Source: a virus. Taken from it: a stretch of 21,669 nucleotides of DNA. Shown here piece after piece: positions 14,255 to 21,669 of the stretch; within the stretch, counting starts at the first letter, position 1; each line of letters starts with the position of its first letter. A program made the position numbers and the translations under genes. Location: IMG/VR virus record IMGVR_UViG_3300048837_002318, positions 1-21,669 of that record; one strand, given 5' to 3'. The notes beneath the pieces are model-generated. The model was not told the DNA's origin, made no database searches, and saw only the letters and a list, made by a program, of their open reading frames with translations.

Positions 14255-16633
14255 ATGTTGCGGAGCGAAGTGAAATCCACGCTGAAGGTGGATGACGCGA
14301 GCGCACCGGTTGTGCAGCGCGAAACGGTGAAACTGGGGGAAAAGTTAGCCGAGGAACGGTATGAAGCGCTTTCCAAGGCGCTGGAGGCGGAACGCGCGCG
14401 TCTCGCTGCGATCGTGGAAGGGTCTCGGGACGCGATCTGGAGCTGGGACATTGAGGGCAACATCCTCAGCTGGAACGCGGAAGCGCAGCGAATGTTCGGC
14501 TATACCAATGATGAGATCATTGGCAAGCCGTTGCTCCTTCTTGTTCCTAAGGATCGCCACGCCGCTGCGCGCCAGGTGATTGGAAAACTCGGGCAGGGGG
14601 AGTGGTTCGGTCAGTATGAGACAGTCAGAGTCCGAAGGGACGGAAGGCCGATCGACGTCGAACTCACCGTTTCACCGATTCGGGATGCAGAAAATCAGGT
14701 TATTGGCGCTTGCACTGTTTGCCGCGATATAACCGATCGGAAACAAGTGCAGGCAGCGCTCGCAAAGCGTGTCGCCGAACTGACGACCCTTTATCAGCTT
14801 ACGGAGCGACTGCAGAGCGCGCGGACTCCCGATGACATCTATCAGGCGGCGCTCACAGCGATAGCAGACGCATTGAATTGCGAACGCGCATCGATCCTTC
14901 TGTTCGATGCATCGCAAGCAATGCGTTTTGTTGCATGGTTGGGATTGTCAGAATCGTATCGAACAGCGGTTAATGGCCATTCGCCGTGGACGCCGGATGT
15001 GCAAAGTCCGCAGCCCATTTATGTGGAAGATATTCGGTTCAGCGGTGAAACTGACGCCCTCAAGGCGACCGTAGAGACGGAGGGAATACGAGCCCTCGCT
15101 TTCATTCCACTGATTGCGAACGACAAGCTGATCGGGAAATTCATGACTTATTATCCTGAGCCGCACTGCTTCACGGAACATGAAACGAGTCTTGCCAACA
15201 CCATTGCGCGTCAGCTGGCCCTTGCCGTGTCGAGGTACAGATATGAAGAAGAGCTGCGGGCGTCCGAACAACGCTTCCGCCTGATGTCGGAACACGCGCC
15301 CGTGATGATCTGGATCAGTGATCAGCAAGGTCAATGCCTGCATCTCAATCGGATGTTGCGGACGTTCTGGGGTGTGGATGAAGCCAGCATCTCCGATTTT
15401 GATTGGAGCCGGACTCTTCATCCCGATGATGCGTACGATATTCAGACTCAAGTTATGAATGCACTAAAAAACCAAAGTAGCGTAACAATCAAAGGACGCT
15501 ACGCAGATGCCGCGAGCCGCTACCGGGTCTTGCAGACCGACGCGCGCCCCAGGTTTTCGGCAGCAGGCGAATTTCTCGGTATGATCGGAGTCAACGTCGA
15601 TGTTACCGAGCGCGAAGAGGCGGAAGAAGCGCTTCGGAAAAGCGAACAGCGCTTTCGCAATGCAGTGGAAGCTGCCCCGAGCGGGATGATTATGACGGAT
15701 AGCGAAGGGCACATCGTTTTGTCCAATGCCCATTCCGAGCGGCTCTTCGGATACACGCGGGATGAACTGGAAGGGAAGAAGATCGAAATCCTTGTACCGG
15801 AACGGTTTCGGGATCCTCATCCCAATCTTCGTTCGGGCTATTACGAACATCCCAGCGCCAGACCAATGGGATTGCGCCGCGATCTGTTCGCGCGACGCAA
15901 AGATGGCACCGAGTTGCCAGTCGAGATTGGACTGAGCCCGATCGAGACCGACGAGGGACTCATGACTCTTGCCGCGATCGTGGATATTAGCGAACGAAAA
16001 AAGGCTGAGGCTCATCGCGAACTTTTAATCGCTGAACTCAATCATCGTGTGAAGAACACGCTATCAACCGTTCAGTCCTTGGCGTGGCAAACGTTCAAAG
16101 ATTCGCCCAATAGGCCCACCGTAAAGGCGTTCGAAGCTAGACTTATTGCGCTCTCCTCAGCCCACGATGTTCTGACACGTGAGAACTGGGAAAGCGCGGG
16201 CTTGAGGGAGATCATCGAGCAAGCGATCGCGCCGCATCGCTCCGATGTCGATGACCGCTTTGCAATTGAGGGTCCGGAAGTGCGATTGACGCCAAAATCA
16301 GCCCTCGCTATCGCGATGGGATTGCATGAGCTTTGCACTAACGCTGCGAAATATGGCGCTCTTTCGATTCCGAAGGGCCGTGTGAGTATTTCGTGGGGCG
16401 TCGATCGTGGCGTTTCACCAGCGCAATTCAATTTGCTTTGGCAGGAGCGCGGAGGACCTATCGTAAAGCCACCCCAGCGAAAGGGGTTCGGGTCCCTGCT
16501 TGTTGAGAAGTTGCTGGCCTCGGATCTGGGTGGAACAGTTGTTCTATCTTATGCTCCCGAAGGCGTAACCTGCTCAATTTTAGCTCCGCTCCACGATGTT
16601 GGCGGACATGTGCCGGGAGTCGTCTATGGGTAG
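14255..16633 (+). CDS. HWE-family sensor histidine kinase, PAS-GAF-PAS-PAS
   Basis: A 792-aa cytoplasmic kinase without membrane segments. The order is: short coiled N-terminus, PAS about 46-160 (AIVEGSRDAIWSWDIEGNIL, CRDITDRK), GAF about 175-328, PAS about 333-455 (APVMIWISDQQGQCLHLNRM), PAS about 461-583 (APSGMIMTDSEGHIVLSNAH, VDISERKK), then HWE kinase. The H box is ELNHRVKNTL with phosphoacceptor His597; the N box is HELCTNAAKYGALS with Asn696; the family-defining WQERGGP (729-735) and GFGSLLVEK (744-752) are present. All catalytic parts look intact. The ligand cannot be read from sequence; such PAS domains sense light, redox or small molecules in relatives. GGGGAG precedes ATG 14255. It is translationally coupled to the receiver gene. 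Confidence 0.95.
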   Translation: MLRSEVKSTLKVDDASAPVVQRETVKLGEKLAEERYEALSKALEAERARLAAIVEGSRDAIWSWDIEGNILSWNAEAQRMFGYTNDEIIGKPLLLLVPKDRHAAARQVIGKLGQGEWFGQYETVRVRRDGRPIDVELTVSPIRDAENQVIGACTVCRDITDRKQVQAALAKRVAELTTLYQLTERLQSARTPDDIYQAALTAIADALNCERASILLFDASQAMRFVAWLGLSESYRTAVNGHSPWTPDVQSPQPIYVEDIRFSGETDALKATVETEGIRALAFIPLIANDKLIGKFMTYYPEPHCFTEHETSLANTIARQLALAVSRYRYEEELRASEQRFRLMSEHAPVMIWISDQQGQCLHLNRMLRTFWGVDEASISDFDWSRTLHPDDAYDIQTQVMNALKNQSSVTIKGRYADAASRYRVLQTDARPRFSAAGEFLGMIGVNVDVTEREEAEEALRKSEQRFRNAVEAAPSGMIMTDSEGHIVLSNAHSERLFGYTRDELEGKKIEILVPERFRDPHPNLRSGYYEHPSARPMGLRRDLFARRKDGTELPVEIGLSPIETDEGLMTLAAIVDISERKKAEAHRELLIAELNHRVKNTLSTVQSLAWQTFKDSPNRPTVKAFEARLIALSSAHDVLTRENWESAGLREIIEQAIAPHRSDVDDRFAIEGPEVRLTPKSALAIAMGLHELCTNAAKYGALSIPKGRVSISWGVDRGVSPAQFNLLWQERGGPIVKPPQRKGFGSLLVEKLLASDLGGTVVLSYAPEGVTCSILAPLHDVGGHVPGVVYG

Positions 16634-17033
16634 AGGTGTCACCAGCGGTTTGCGCGTCCTCCTTGTTGAGGATGAGGCCTTGTTGCGCACGATGATCGGC
16701 GAGATGCTCACCGAAATGGGCCATCAAATTGTAGGCGAGGCGGCTCAACTAGATGCGGCCATTAAACTCGCGAGCGAGGCCGATTATGATTTGGGCCTCT
16801 TAGACCTCAATCTAGGCAATGGTATTACATATGATGTCGTGGAAGTCCTACTTGAGCGCCGAAAGGCCGTAGTTCTATCCACTGGCTATGGTCGCGCCGG
16901 ATTAAGCCCGAGATACGAGAGCTGCATTGTTGTGCAGAAGCCGTTTACCGAAGAAGCGGTCAGTCGCGCTATCCAGCTGAGTCTGAGACAGGCTGCCCAA
17001 GCTCCTGAGCAGGAGGCAGCAGGCTCGGCTTGA
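16626..17033 (+). CDS. Standalone response regulator (receiver domain only)
   Basis: A 135-aa single receiver domain: acidic pocket VLLVEDEALL (Glu15, Asp16), phosphoacceptor Asp60 in LGLLDLNLG, Thr86 in LSTGYG and Lys105 in VQKPF, then a short tail. There is no output domain, so it must act by protein contact or phosphotransfer. ATG 16626 overlaps the end of the kinase gene by 8 bp and has GGGAG six bases upstream, so the kinase is the probable partner. HWE kinases are often paired with such receivers. An in-frame ATG at 16596 is less likely. Its stop lies 9 bp from the convergent stop of the phage primase-helicase gene. Confidence 0.93.
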   Translation: MGRGVTSGLRVLLVEDEALLRTMIGEMLTEMGHQIVGEAAQLDAAIKLASEADYDLGLLDLNLGNGITYDVVEVLLERRKAVVLSTGYGRAGLSPRYESCIVVQKPFTEEAVSRAIQLSLRQAAQAPEQEAAGSA

Positions 17034-17042
17034 ACCGGGGCG

Positions 17043-19556
17043 TTATTCAGCCTTTCGGTATCGCCATTCCCGGATCGATCCCGTACGGACCTGACAGCGC
17101 TCCCAGTGGCGTGCTTTCAGATACGCCGTGACCCGCATCTGATCCGCGCGCGTCCAGTGCGCCGCCTCAATGCCAAGCGCGCCTTCGAGAATTTCACCTA
17201 CGGACACATCGATCAGCGGTGTCGACCGCTCGACCTCTTCGTCGCGCCAATCATCGAAGTTCCCGTAGCCGTGATTGACGCGCCGCCGCTCATAGGTGAG
17301 CCATCGATCGATGCGCGCATCCCACGCGTCCGCCTGGTAGCGCTCGGCCTGTTCGGATTGCGCAGCTGCGATCAACTCCGGCTCCTCCAGCCACCAGATC
17401 GCGCCATCGCAATACAGCGCGACCGCTTCTGCCCAGAGCTGGTCGCGGTCACGCGCGAGCGCGTCGAGGTCGATGCTCCCGCATCGGACCGGCCAGAAGC
17501 GGCGGTTGCCGGTCTCGTCGCGCAGATAAGTCTCTGGGTTGACGCTGCCCGCGAAGACACACTGGCGCGGCACCGTGACGATGTAGCGCTCATAGGGCGG
17601 ACGGTAGCGGTCGGTGGTCCTCGTCAGGAACGCCTTAATGCGCGAGACCTCCGCCCGGCTGATGGCATCGAGCTCTGCAATCTCAATGATCCAAATCCCG
17701 CGCATCTGCTGTGCCGCATCTTTGCTTCCGATCTCCGCGAGCTCGTCTGTGAACCAGTCCGCGCCAGCAAGCGTCTTGATGGCGCTGGACTTCTTCGCTC
17801 CCTGCGCACCTTCGAGGATCAGCATGTGGTCGGCTTTGACTCCGGGCTTCATGATCCGAGCCACCGCCGAGATCATCCAGCGCGCGCCGAATGCCCTATT
17901 GAGCTCGGTGTCGTCGGCCCCGAGATACGCGACCGTCCACTGCGCCAACCGCACCACTCCATCCCACCGGAGGTGATCGAGGTAGTCGCGGACTGGATGC
18001 ACTCGCACCTCGCGCGCCACCGCGCCGACGCTGCGGCTAACCATAGCGGGGGCAACATTGATCTCGCGTCGCTGCAGCCACTCGGCGCACCGCACATCAT
18101 CGGCGTCGCTCCAGGCTCGCGTCGGACTAGTGATAGAGTCGTCCCATGGCAAGTTGCGCGTCACCAGGATTTCCTGGCGGAAGTCGTCGAACACGAGCGC
18201 GCCGGCGAATGCCTCGTCGTTGGAAAGCGCGGTAATGATGTTCGCCTCATTGCGCTCAGGTGCGCCGGCGAGATCCAAACGGAGCTGGCTCGCCCAGCGT
18301 GGACGCATCGGCTGCCGGTGGATATCGCCTGTGGCGTTCAGCCGGCGACGGAGCTCGCCGATCTGTTTTTCGAGGACTGCGACCGGGATGCCGGTCGCGG
18401 CCTTGATCGCGCTCAGCACCTGACGCTCAGGCAACGGCTCCAGGCGCGCAGTGACGATCTGGCCGAGGATCGCGCCCAGCGCCTGCAGCTCGGGCGGCCT
18501 CGTCAGGGCTCGCGCCGCCGACTCGAAATCGGCCGCAGTCGTCAGCAAAGAGGCGGCTCGCGGAAGCATATCCTTATAGTCGTCGGCAGTTGCGCCGCGA
18601 CGCAGGTCGTCGTTGAAGTCATCGCCATGCAGCGGTGAGACGATCATATTCGCGACGCCGGCCGCGTTGAGGCGATCGGCGAGCGCGGCCGCTGCCTGCT
18701 TCCCGGCGTCACCCGCGTCCGCAAAGATGGTGACGCGCCTGATATCAGGCGGCCACTCCCACTTCCGGAGCCCATCGGCGGATAGCGCAGCCCAGGTTGG
18801 GATTCCGAAGATCGCTTGCGCGGACAGCGCCGTCTCGATCCCCTCGGCGACACCGAGGTGACCATCCTCTGGCATTGGCCACAGCCGCACCGATCCGCCG
18901 GCGACCGGCCCCAGCATCTTCTTGCCCGCCGGCGCTTTGCTCGAGCCGTCGTCGAGCAGGAACGTGCGATGGATGCCGCCGGTCGGCTCACCGGCGCGGT
19001 TGCGGACGCGGGCTATCATGCCGGGCCAGCCGCGACGCGTCTCGAAATCAGCAACGTCCGGGTTGAACAGCAGATCGGGTGACGCTGGATCGTGAAGACC
19101 GCGGCCGTGCAGATAACGCTCGGCCACGGTCCCGGCGAGCGGCGCGCAACCCGCGAGGATCCGGGCGACCTCGTGGCTGTGGTCCGGCGTCCCCGGCCCG
19201 GAACGCAGTGGCGCTGGCTGGTCCAGCCGGGCGTAACGCGCGGCTTCCTCGAACAGCGCCGGCGGCGTGAGCCCGGTGCCATGGTGGATGAGGTCGATAG
19301 GGCCAGCGCACTCGCCGGTTGCGTGGTCGTATCCCCAGCCGGCGCGCGGGCCCCGGAGGTGGATGACACAGGAGCCCTCGTTGCGCGACGCACGACCGGA
19401 GAGGTCGGCACAGCGCAAGATCTTTCGATCGACCGAGATGCGCGCCTGCGGAAACAACGGCGGCAGCCAGTCGGCTGCCGTCGCGCACAGTCGTTCCCGG
19501 ATTTCGTCGAGGTCGTACCGGACCGGCGGCCGCCAGACCTCGTTGAGATCGATCAT
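17043..19556 (-). CDS. Phage primase-helicase with Toprim and VapE (SF3-like) domains
   Basis: An 837-aa replication protein from ATG 19556, chosen because it overlaps the helicase stop (ATGA); an ATG at 19607 is possible. Order: N-terminal region with RASRNEGSCVIHL and GWGYDHATGECAGPIDLIHH (57-93); Toprim with AEGIETALS (237-245, Glu238) and FADAGDAGK (278-286); a linker; and a VapE ATPase with Walker A-like GAQGAKKSS (583-591), Walker B-like IIEIAELD (623-630), the arginine-rich segment TYLRDETGNRRFWPV (676-690), and a winged-helix end REWRYRKAE. It should prime and unwind DNA at the phage origin. The Walker A loop has Lys in place of the usual Gly before the catalytic Lys. No zinc ribbon was seen. 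Confidence 0.92.
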   Translation of the reverse strand: MIDLNEVWRPPVRYDLDEIRERLCATAADWLPPLFPQARISVDRKILRCADLSGRASRNEGSCVIHLRGPRAGWGYDHATGECAGPIDLIHHGTGLTPPALFEEAARYARLDQPAPLRSGPGTPDHSHEVARILAGCAPLAGTVAERYLHGRGLHDPASPDLLFNPDVADFETRRGWPGMIARVRNRAGEPTGGIHRTFLLDDGSSKAPAGKKMLGPVAGGSVRLWPMPEDGHLGVAEGIETALSAQAIFGIPTWAALSADGLRKWEWPPDIRRVTIFADAGDAGKQAAAALADRLNAAGVANMIVSPLHGDDFNDDLRRGATADDYKDMLPRAASLLTTAADFESAARALTRPPELQALGAILGQIVTARLEPLPERQVLSAIKAATGIPVAVLEKQIGELRRRLNATGDIHRQPMRPRWASQLRLDLAGAPERNEANIITALSNDEAFAGALVFDDFRQEILVTRNLPWDDSITSPTRAWSDADDVRCAEWLQRREINVAPAMVSRSVGAVAREVRVHPVRDYLDHLRWDGVVRLAQWTVAYLGADDTELNRAFGARWMISAVARIMKPGVKADHMLILEGAQGAKKSSAIKTLAGADWFTDELAEIGSKDAAQQMRGIWIIEIAELDAISRAEVSRIKAFLTRTTDRYRPPYERYIVTVPRQCVFAGSVNPETYLRDETGNRRFWPVRCGSIDLDALARDRDQLWAEAVALYCDGAIWWLEEPELIAAAQSEQAERYQADAWDARIDRWLTYERRRVNHGYGNFDDWRDEEVERSTPLIDVSVGEILEGALGIEAAHWTRADQMRVTAYLKARHWERCQVRTGSIREWRYRKAE

Positions 19557-20875
19557 GACAGGATGACCAGGCCTTGCTCGGCTCTCGTTATTGCTGTGTA
19601 GAGCCACCGTGCGCGATCCATCGGCGTTTTTCCGAGGCCGTCATCCCAAACGATGACATTTCGCCAGGAACTGCCTTGGCTCTTATGGGCCGTTATCGCC
19701 CAGCCGAACGTCGCCTCGGTCAGGTTGCGCTTGTGCTTCCAGTCGCGGTCATGGCGCTGCCGGTCGAAGGCAACATGGTCCTCGAAGTGACCCTTGTAGA
19801 TACGCAACCGCTCGCGCTTGCCGTCATTTCCAGGACGGCCGATCGTGCCCCCCTCCTCGTCAGTCACGGTTGCCGAGAAGAACAGGCTGCCCTCATCGAC
19901 GACGTCCTCAAGCATGACGAACATGCCGTTGATCAGGCCGATATCATTCTGATTTTTGAGGCAGATGATCTTCTCGCCCCGGCCGGTCGGGAGATACCCG
20001 TCGCCAAAGCCAGCGGCGCGCCGCATGGCATTGTTGAGCTGCAACCGCGTGGCATTAAGACCACAAATCACCTGGCCGCCGCGCAGGCATTGCTCCGGCG
20101 TCACGTCCATCTTGCGCATTTTCCAGACGAATGTGTCGTACCGGCCAAAGCCGATCGGCTCGCTGCGCCGCGCCATGGTCGCGAGCCGGATGATCGCGCT
20201 TTCCTCGGCCTGGCGGTGGATTTCAGTGAGCATGACGTCAGGGGCATCGTTGGTAAACGCGCCTTCGCCCTTGATCGGCGGGAGCTGACCCGGATCGCCC
20301 AGAACGAGGATGGGTTTGCCAAAGCTCATCAGGTCGCGCGCCATCTCCTCGCCGACCATGGAGACCTCGTCGAGCACGATCAGCTTGGCCTGCGCGGCAT
20401 CGCTCTGCGGATTGAGCGCGAAGCGCGGCTTCTTCATCTGTGACAGCGCCTGCCGCATGGCCTCGATTGCTGCTTCTGCCACCGTGCGCTCGAAGCCCGC
20501 AAGCTTGAGCGCATCCTGCTCGGCGTCGGCGATCTTCTTATGTGCCGCCTCGATTTCCTCGTCGGTGGCGACGATCACGCTGTAGATCAGGCTGTGGATG
20601 GTGCGCGCCGGCGTGCCCTTGCGGCGCAGCACCAAGGCGGCTTTACCGGTAAAGGTGGCGGTCACAACGCCGGGGACGCACGAACCGCCCTCACGATTGC
20701 TCTTGTGCGGCTCGAGGCCGAGCTCGTCGAGCGCAAATTTCAGGACAGTACTTTTTCCGGTTCCGGCATAACCGAACAGCCGAAAAATCTGCTGCTTATC
20801 GGCCCGGTTCTTGAACCAGTCCTTGATGGCAGCGATGGCCCGCGCCTGCGTATCGGAGGGCGTGATGTCGTTCAC
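19553..20875 (-). CDS. RecD/Dda-like SF1B DNA helicase
   Basis: A 440-aa helicase from GTG 20875, chosen because GTGA overlaps the upstream nuclease stop and a GGAG lies about 8 bases before it. Motifs in order: Q-like TPSDTQARAI, Walker A GYAGTGKST (35-43), motif Ia TFTGKAA (74-80), Walker B VLDEVSM (167-173), motif III GDPGQLPP (193-200), motif IV-like LTEIHRQ, motif V AITAHKSQGSSW (393-404) and motif VI YTAITRAEQGL (426-436). It lacks the long N-terminal part of cellular RecD2, so it is the short phage type. It likely works 5' to 3' in replication or recombination together with the adjacent nuclease. Confidence 0.93.
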   Translation of the reverse strand: MNDITPSDTQARAIAAIKDWFKNRADKQQIFRLFGYAGTGKSTVLKFALDELGLEPHKSNREGGSCVPGVVTATFTGKAALVLRRKGTPARTIHSLIYSVIVATDEEIEAAHKKIADAEQDALKLAGFERTVAEAAIEAMRQALSQMKKPRFALNPQSDAAQAKLIVLDEVSMVGEEMARDLMSFGKPILVLGDPGQLPPIKGEGAFTNDAPDVMLTEIHRQAEESAIIRLATMARRSEPIGFGRYDTFVWKMRKMDVTPEQCLRGGQVICGLNATRLQLNNAMRRAAGFGDGYLPTGRGEKIICLKNQNDIGLINGMFVMLEDVVDEGSLFFSATVTDEEGGTIGRPGNDGKRERLRIYKGHFEDHVAFDRQRHDRDWKHKRNLTEATFGWAITAHKSQGSSWRNVIVWDDGLGKTPMDRARWLYTAITRAEQGLVILS

Positions 20876-21669
20876 GGTGCCGCGCTCCAGCAGCGGTCTT
20901 GCCAGGCGCAAGCGCCGTGCCATTCCCCACCGCTCCAACCGCCGCGGCAGATCGCAGAGCTGCGGTCGGCAACTGCGCGCGGCAGGAGCTCCTGCATACC
21001 GCTGGCGCGGACGATCTGAACCGCGCGATCACTCGCGCGTTGGGCAAGCAGCGCATCGAACGGCACCAGTTCACAGTAAAGCTCGAAGGTGTCGCGGTTG
21101 AGCGCGGTGAACAGCGCGGGGTTCGGCAGATCGAGATAAGCCTGATAAAGCGCAATCTGCGCTGCATAGATCGGCCGTGCCAACACAACACCTCGCTTGA
21201 CGATTTCTTTCCAGGGCGCTGCCCCCACGGCCTTGTTCTCCCAGAGGGCCGGAAAAGCCATCGCGACCGGGCCGGCAATGAGGCAACCATCGATGTGGCC
21301 TCTGAAGCGTCCGTCGAGGGCGGAAAATCCGAACTGGCGTCCGTCTGGCCGCTGCGTGCGGAGATCGAATCCGGCCGCACGCAGCCAGCCGGCGACGATG
21401 TCCTCGGCCCGATGCCCGGCCTCGAAGATGCGCAGCGTCTTCGGCTCGAACTCTCGGCCTTCGTCCTTTGGCACCGCCAGATAGTCATATTGAATCTGCC
21501 GCAGGCATTCGCGTCCGAGGCCAGAGGTGCTGACGTAGCGCCGCGGCGGCTGCGCCCGATCGCGTTCGCTCAGCGCCGCATCGATGGCGGCATTCACGGC
21601 CACCGCGATGCCGGGTGGCCGGCTCGGATTCTCGTACTGACAACCGGATTTGTGGTTCAGGTCGATCAT
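20872..21669 (-). CDS. PD-(D/E)XK nuclease, Cas4/RecB-like phage exonuclease
   Basis: The 265 visible residues start with MIDLNHKSGC exactly at the right edge, so an earlier start cannot be excluded. Catalytic landmarks are GHRAED (85-90), GHIDG (Asp127), WENK (Glu144, Lys146) and AAQIALYQAYL (170-179), giving an intact PD-(D/E)XK core. Cys55 (GRECLR) and the C-terminal Cys241, Cys254 and Cys260 resemble the Fe-S cysteines of Cas4/AddB nucleases, although spacing is unusual (His251 sits where a cysteine would be in C-x2-C-x5-C). It probably resects DNA ends for recombination with the downstream helicase. The stop overlaps the helicase start (GTGA). Confidence 0.85.
   Translation of the reverse strand: MIDLNHKSGCQYENPSRPPGIAVAVNAAIDAALSERDRAQPPRRYVSTSGLGRECLRQIQYDYLAVPKDEGREFEPKTLRIFEAGHRAEDIVAGWLRAAGFDLRTQRPDGRQFGFSALDGRFRGHIDGCLIAGPVAMAFPALWENKAVGAAPWKEIVKRGVVLARPIYAAQIALYQAYLDLPNPALFTALNRDTFELYCELVPFDALLAQRASDRAVQIVRASGMQELLPRAVADRSSAICRGGWSGGEWHGACAWQDRCWSAAP

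Noticed and set aside
13163-17033. Insertion sequence or transposon carrying the cargo block
   Set aside because: I found no transposase and no terminal inverted or target-site repeats at the block edges by eye.
17106-18638. Long plus-strand open frame (510 codons) opposite the primase-helicase gene
   Set aside because: It is an antisense shadow of a well-supported gene in GC-rich DNA. Its product is Arg/Leu/Asp-rich without any recognisable domain.

Overview
The window is a large part of a tailed-phage prophage, probably defective, in a high-GC alphaproteobacterium. A Rhizobiales host close to Bradyrhizobium or Rhodopseudomonas is likely. This rests on the DUF3489 protein, the HWE-type histidine kinase, the Bug-type (TctC) binding protein, a phage-associated DUF6456-like protein, and the codon and GC style. 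No integrase, attachment site, lysis gene or tail-fibre gene is visible, so the element continues past both edges.

Layout, read leftward because almost all phage genes are on the minus strand. (1) 21669-17043 is the replication/recombination module: PD-(D/E)XK nuclease, RecD/Dda-like helicase and Toprim-VapE primase-helicase, joined by GTGA and ATGA stop/start overlaps. (2) 17033-13163 is a block of bacterial-type cargo: a standalone receiver protein and a PAS-GAF-PAS-PAS-HWE kinase (plus strand), then a divergent Tat-exported Bug binding protein. A sampled line here is about 50% GC against about 65% in the head module. (3) 13162-12640 has no convincing gene. It carries nine exact copies of GTTGGTGAC in both orientations plus one near copy, a 14-bp perfect inverted repeat, an 8-bp-arm inverted repeat and a candidate leftward promoter. 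(4) 12639-9146 holds a RuvC-like resolvase, a TSCPD-like small protein, a DUF6456-like protein, a GpZ-like minor tail protein and a ParB-domain adenine methyltransferase. (5) 9134-8527 holds two small plus-strand genes (an unknown and a DUF3489 protein). (6) 8409-1 is the packaging/head/connector module in lambda order: TerS, TerL, portal, S49 protease, scaffold, decoration protein D, capsid E, connector-like protein, unknown, and a baseplate V protein cut by the left edge. A moron pair (DUF1232 on plus, small membrane protein on minus) sits between scaffold and gpD.

The most striking feature is in the packaging genes. One uninterrupted reading frame starts as a GpA-type large terminase and continues, without a stop, as the C-terminal two thirds or more of a lambda-type portal protein. 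The end of the terminase nuclease domain, any gpW-type gene and the start of the portal are missing. The simplest reading is an in-frame deletion that fused terL to portal and left a packaging-defective prophage. A working chimera is less likely, but the downstream genes look intact.

I do not see a clearly new defence or mobile system. The observations most worth following are the TerL-portal fusion, the GTTGGTGAC array, and the two-component/binding-protein cargo placed exactly between the replication and late modules.
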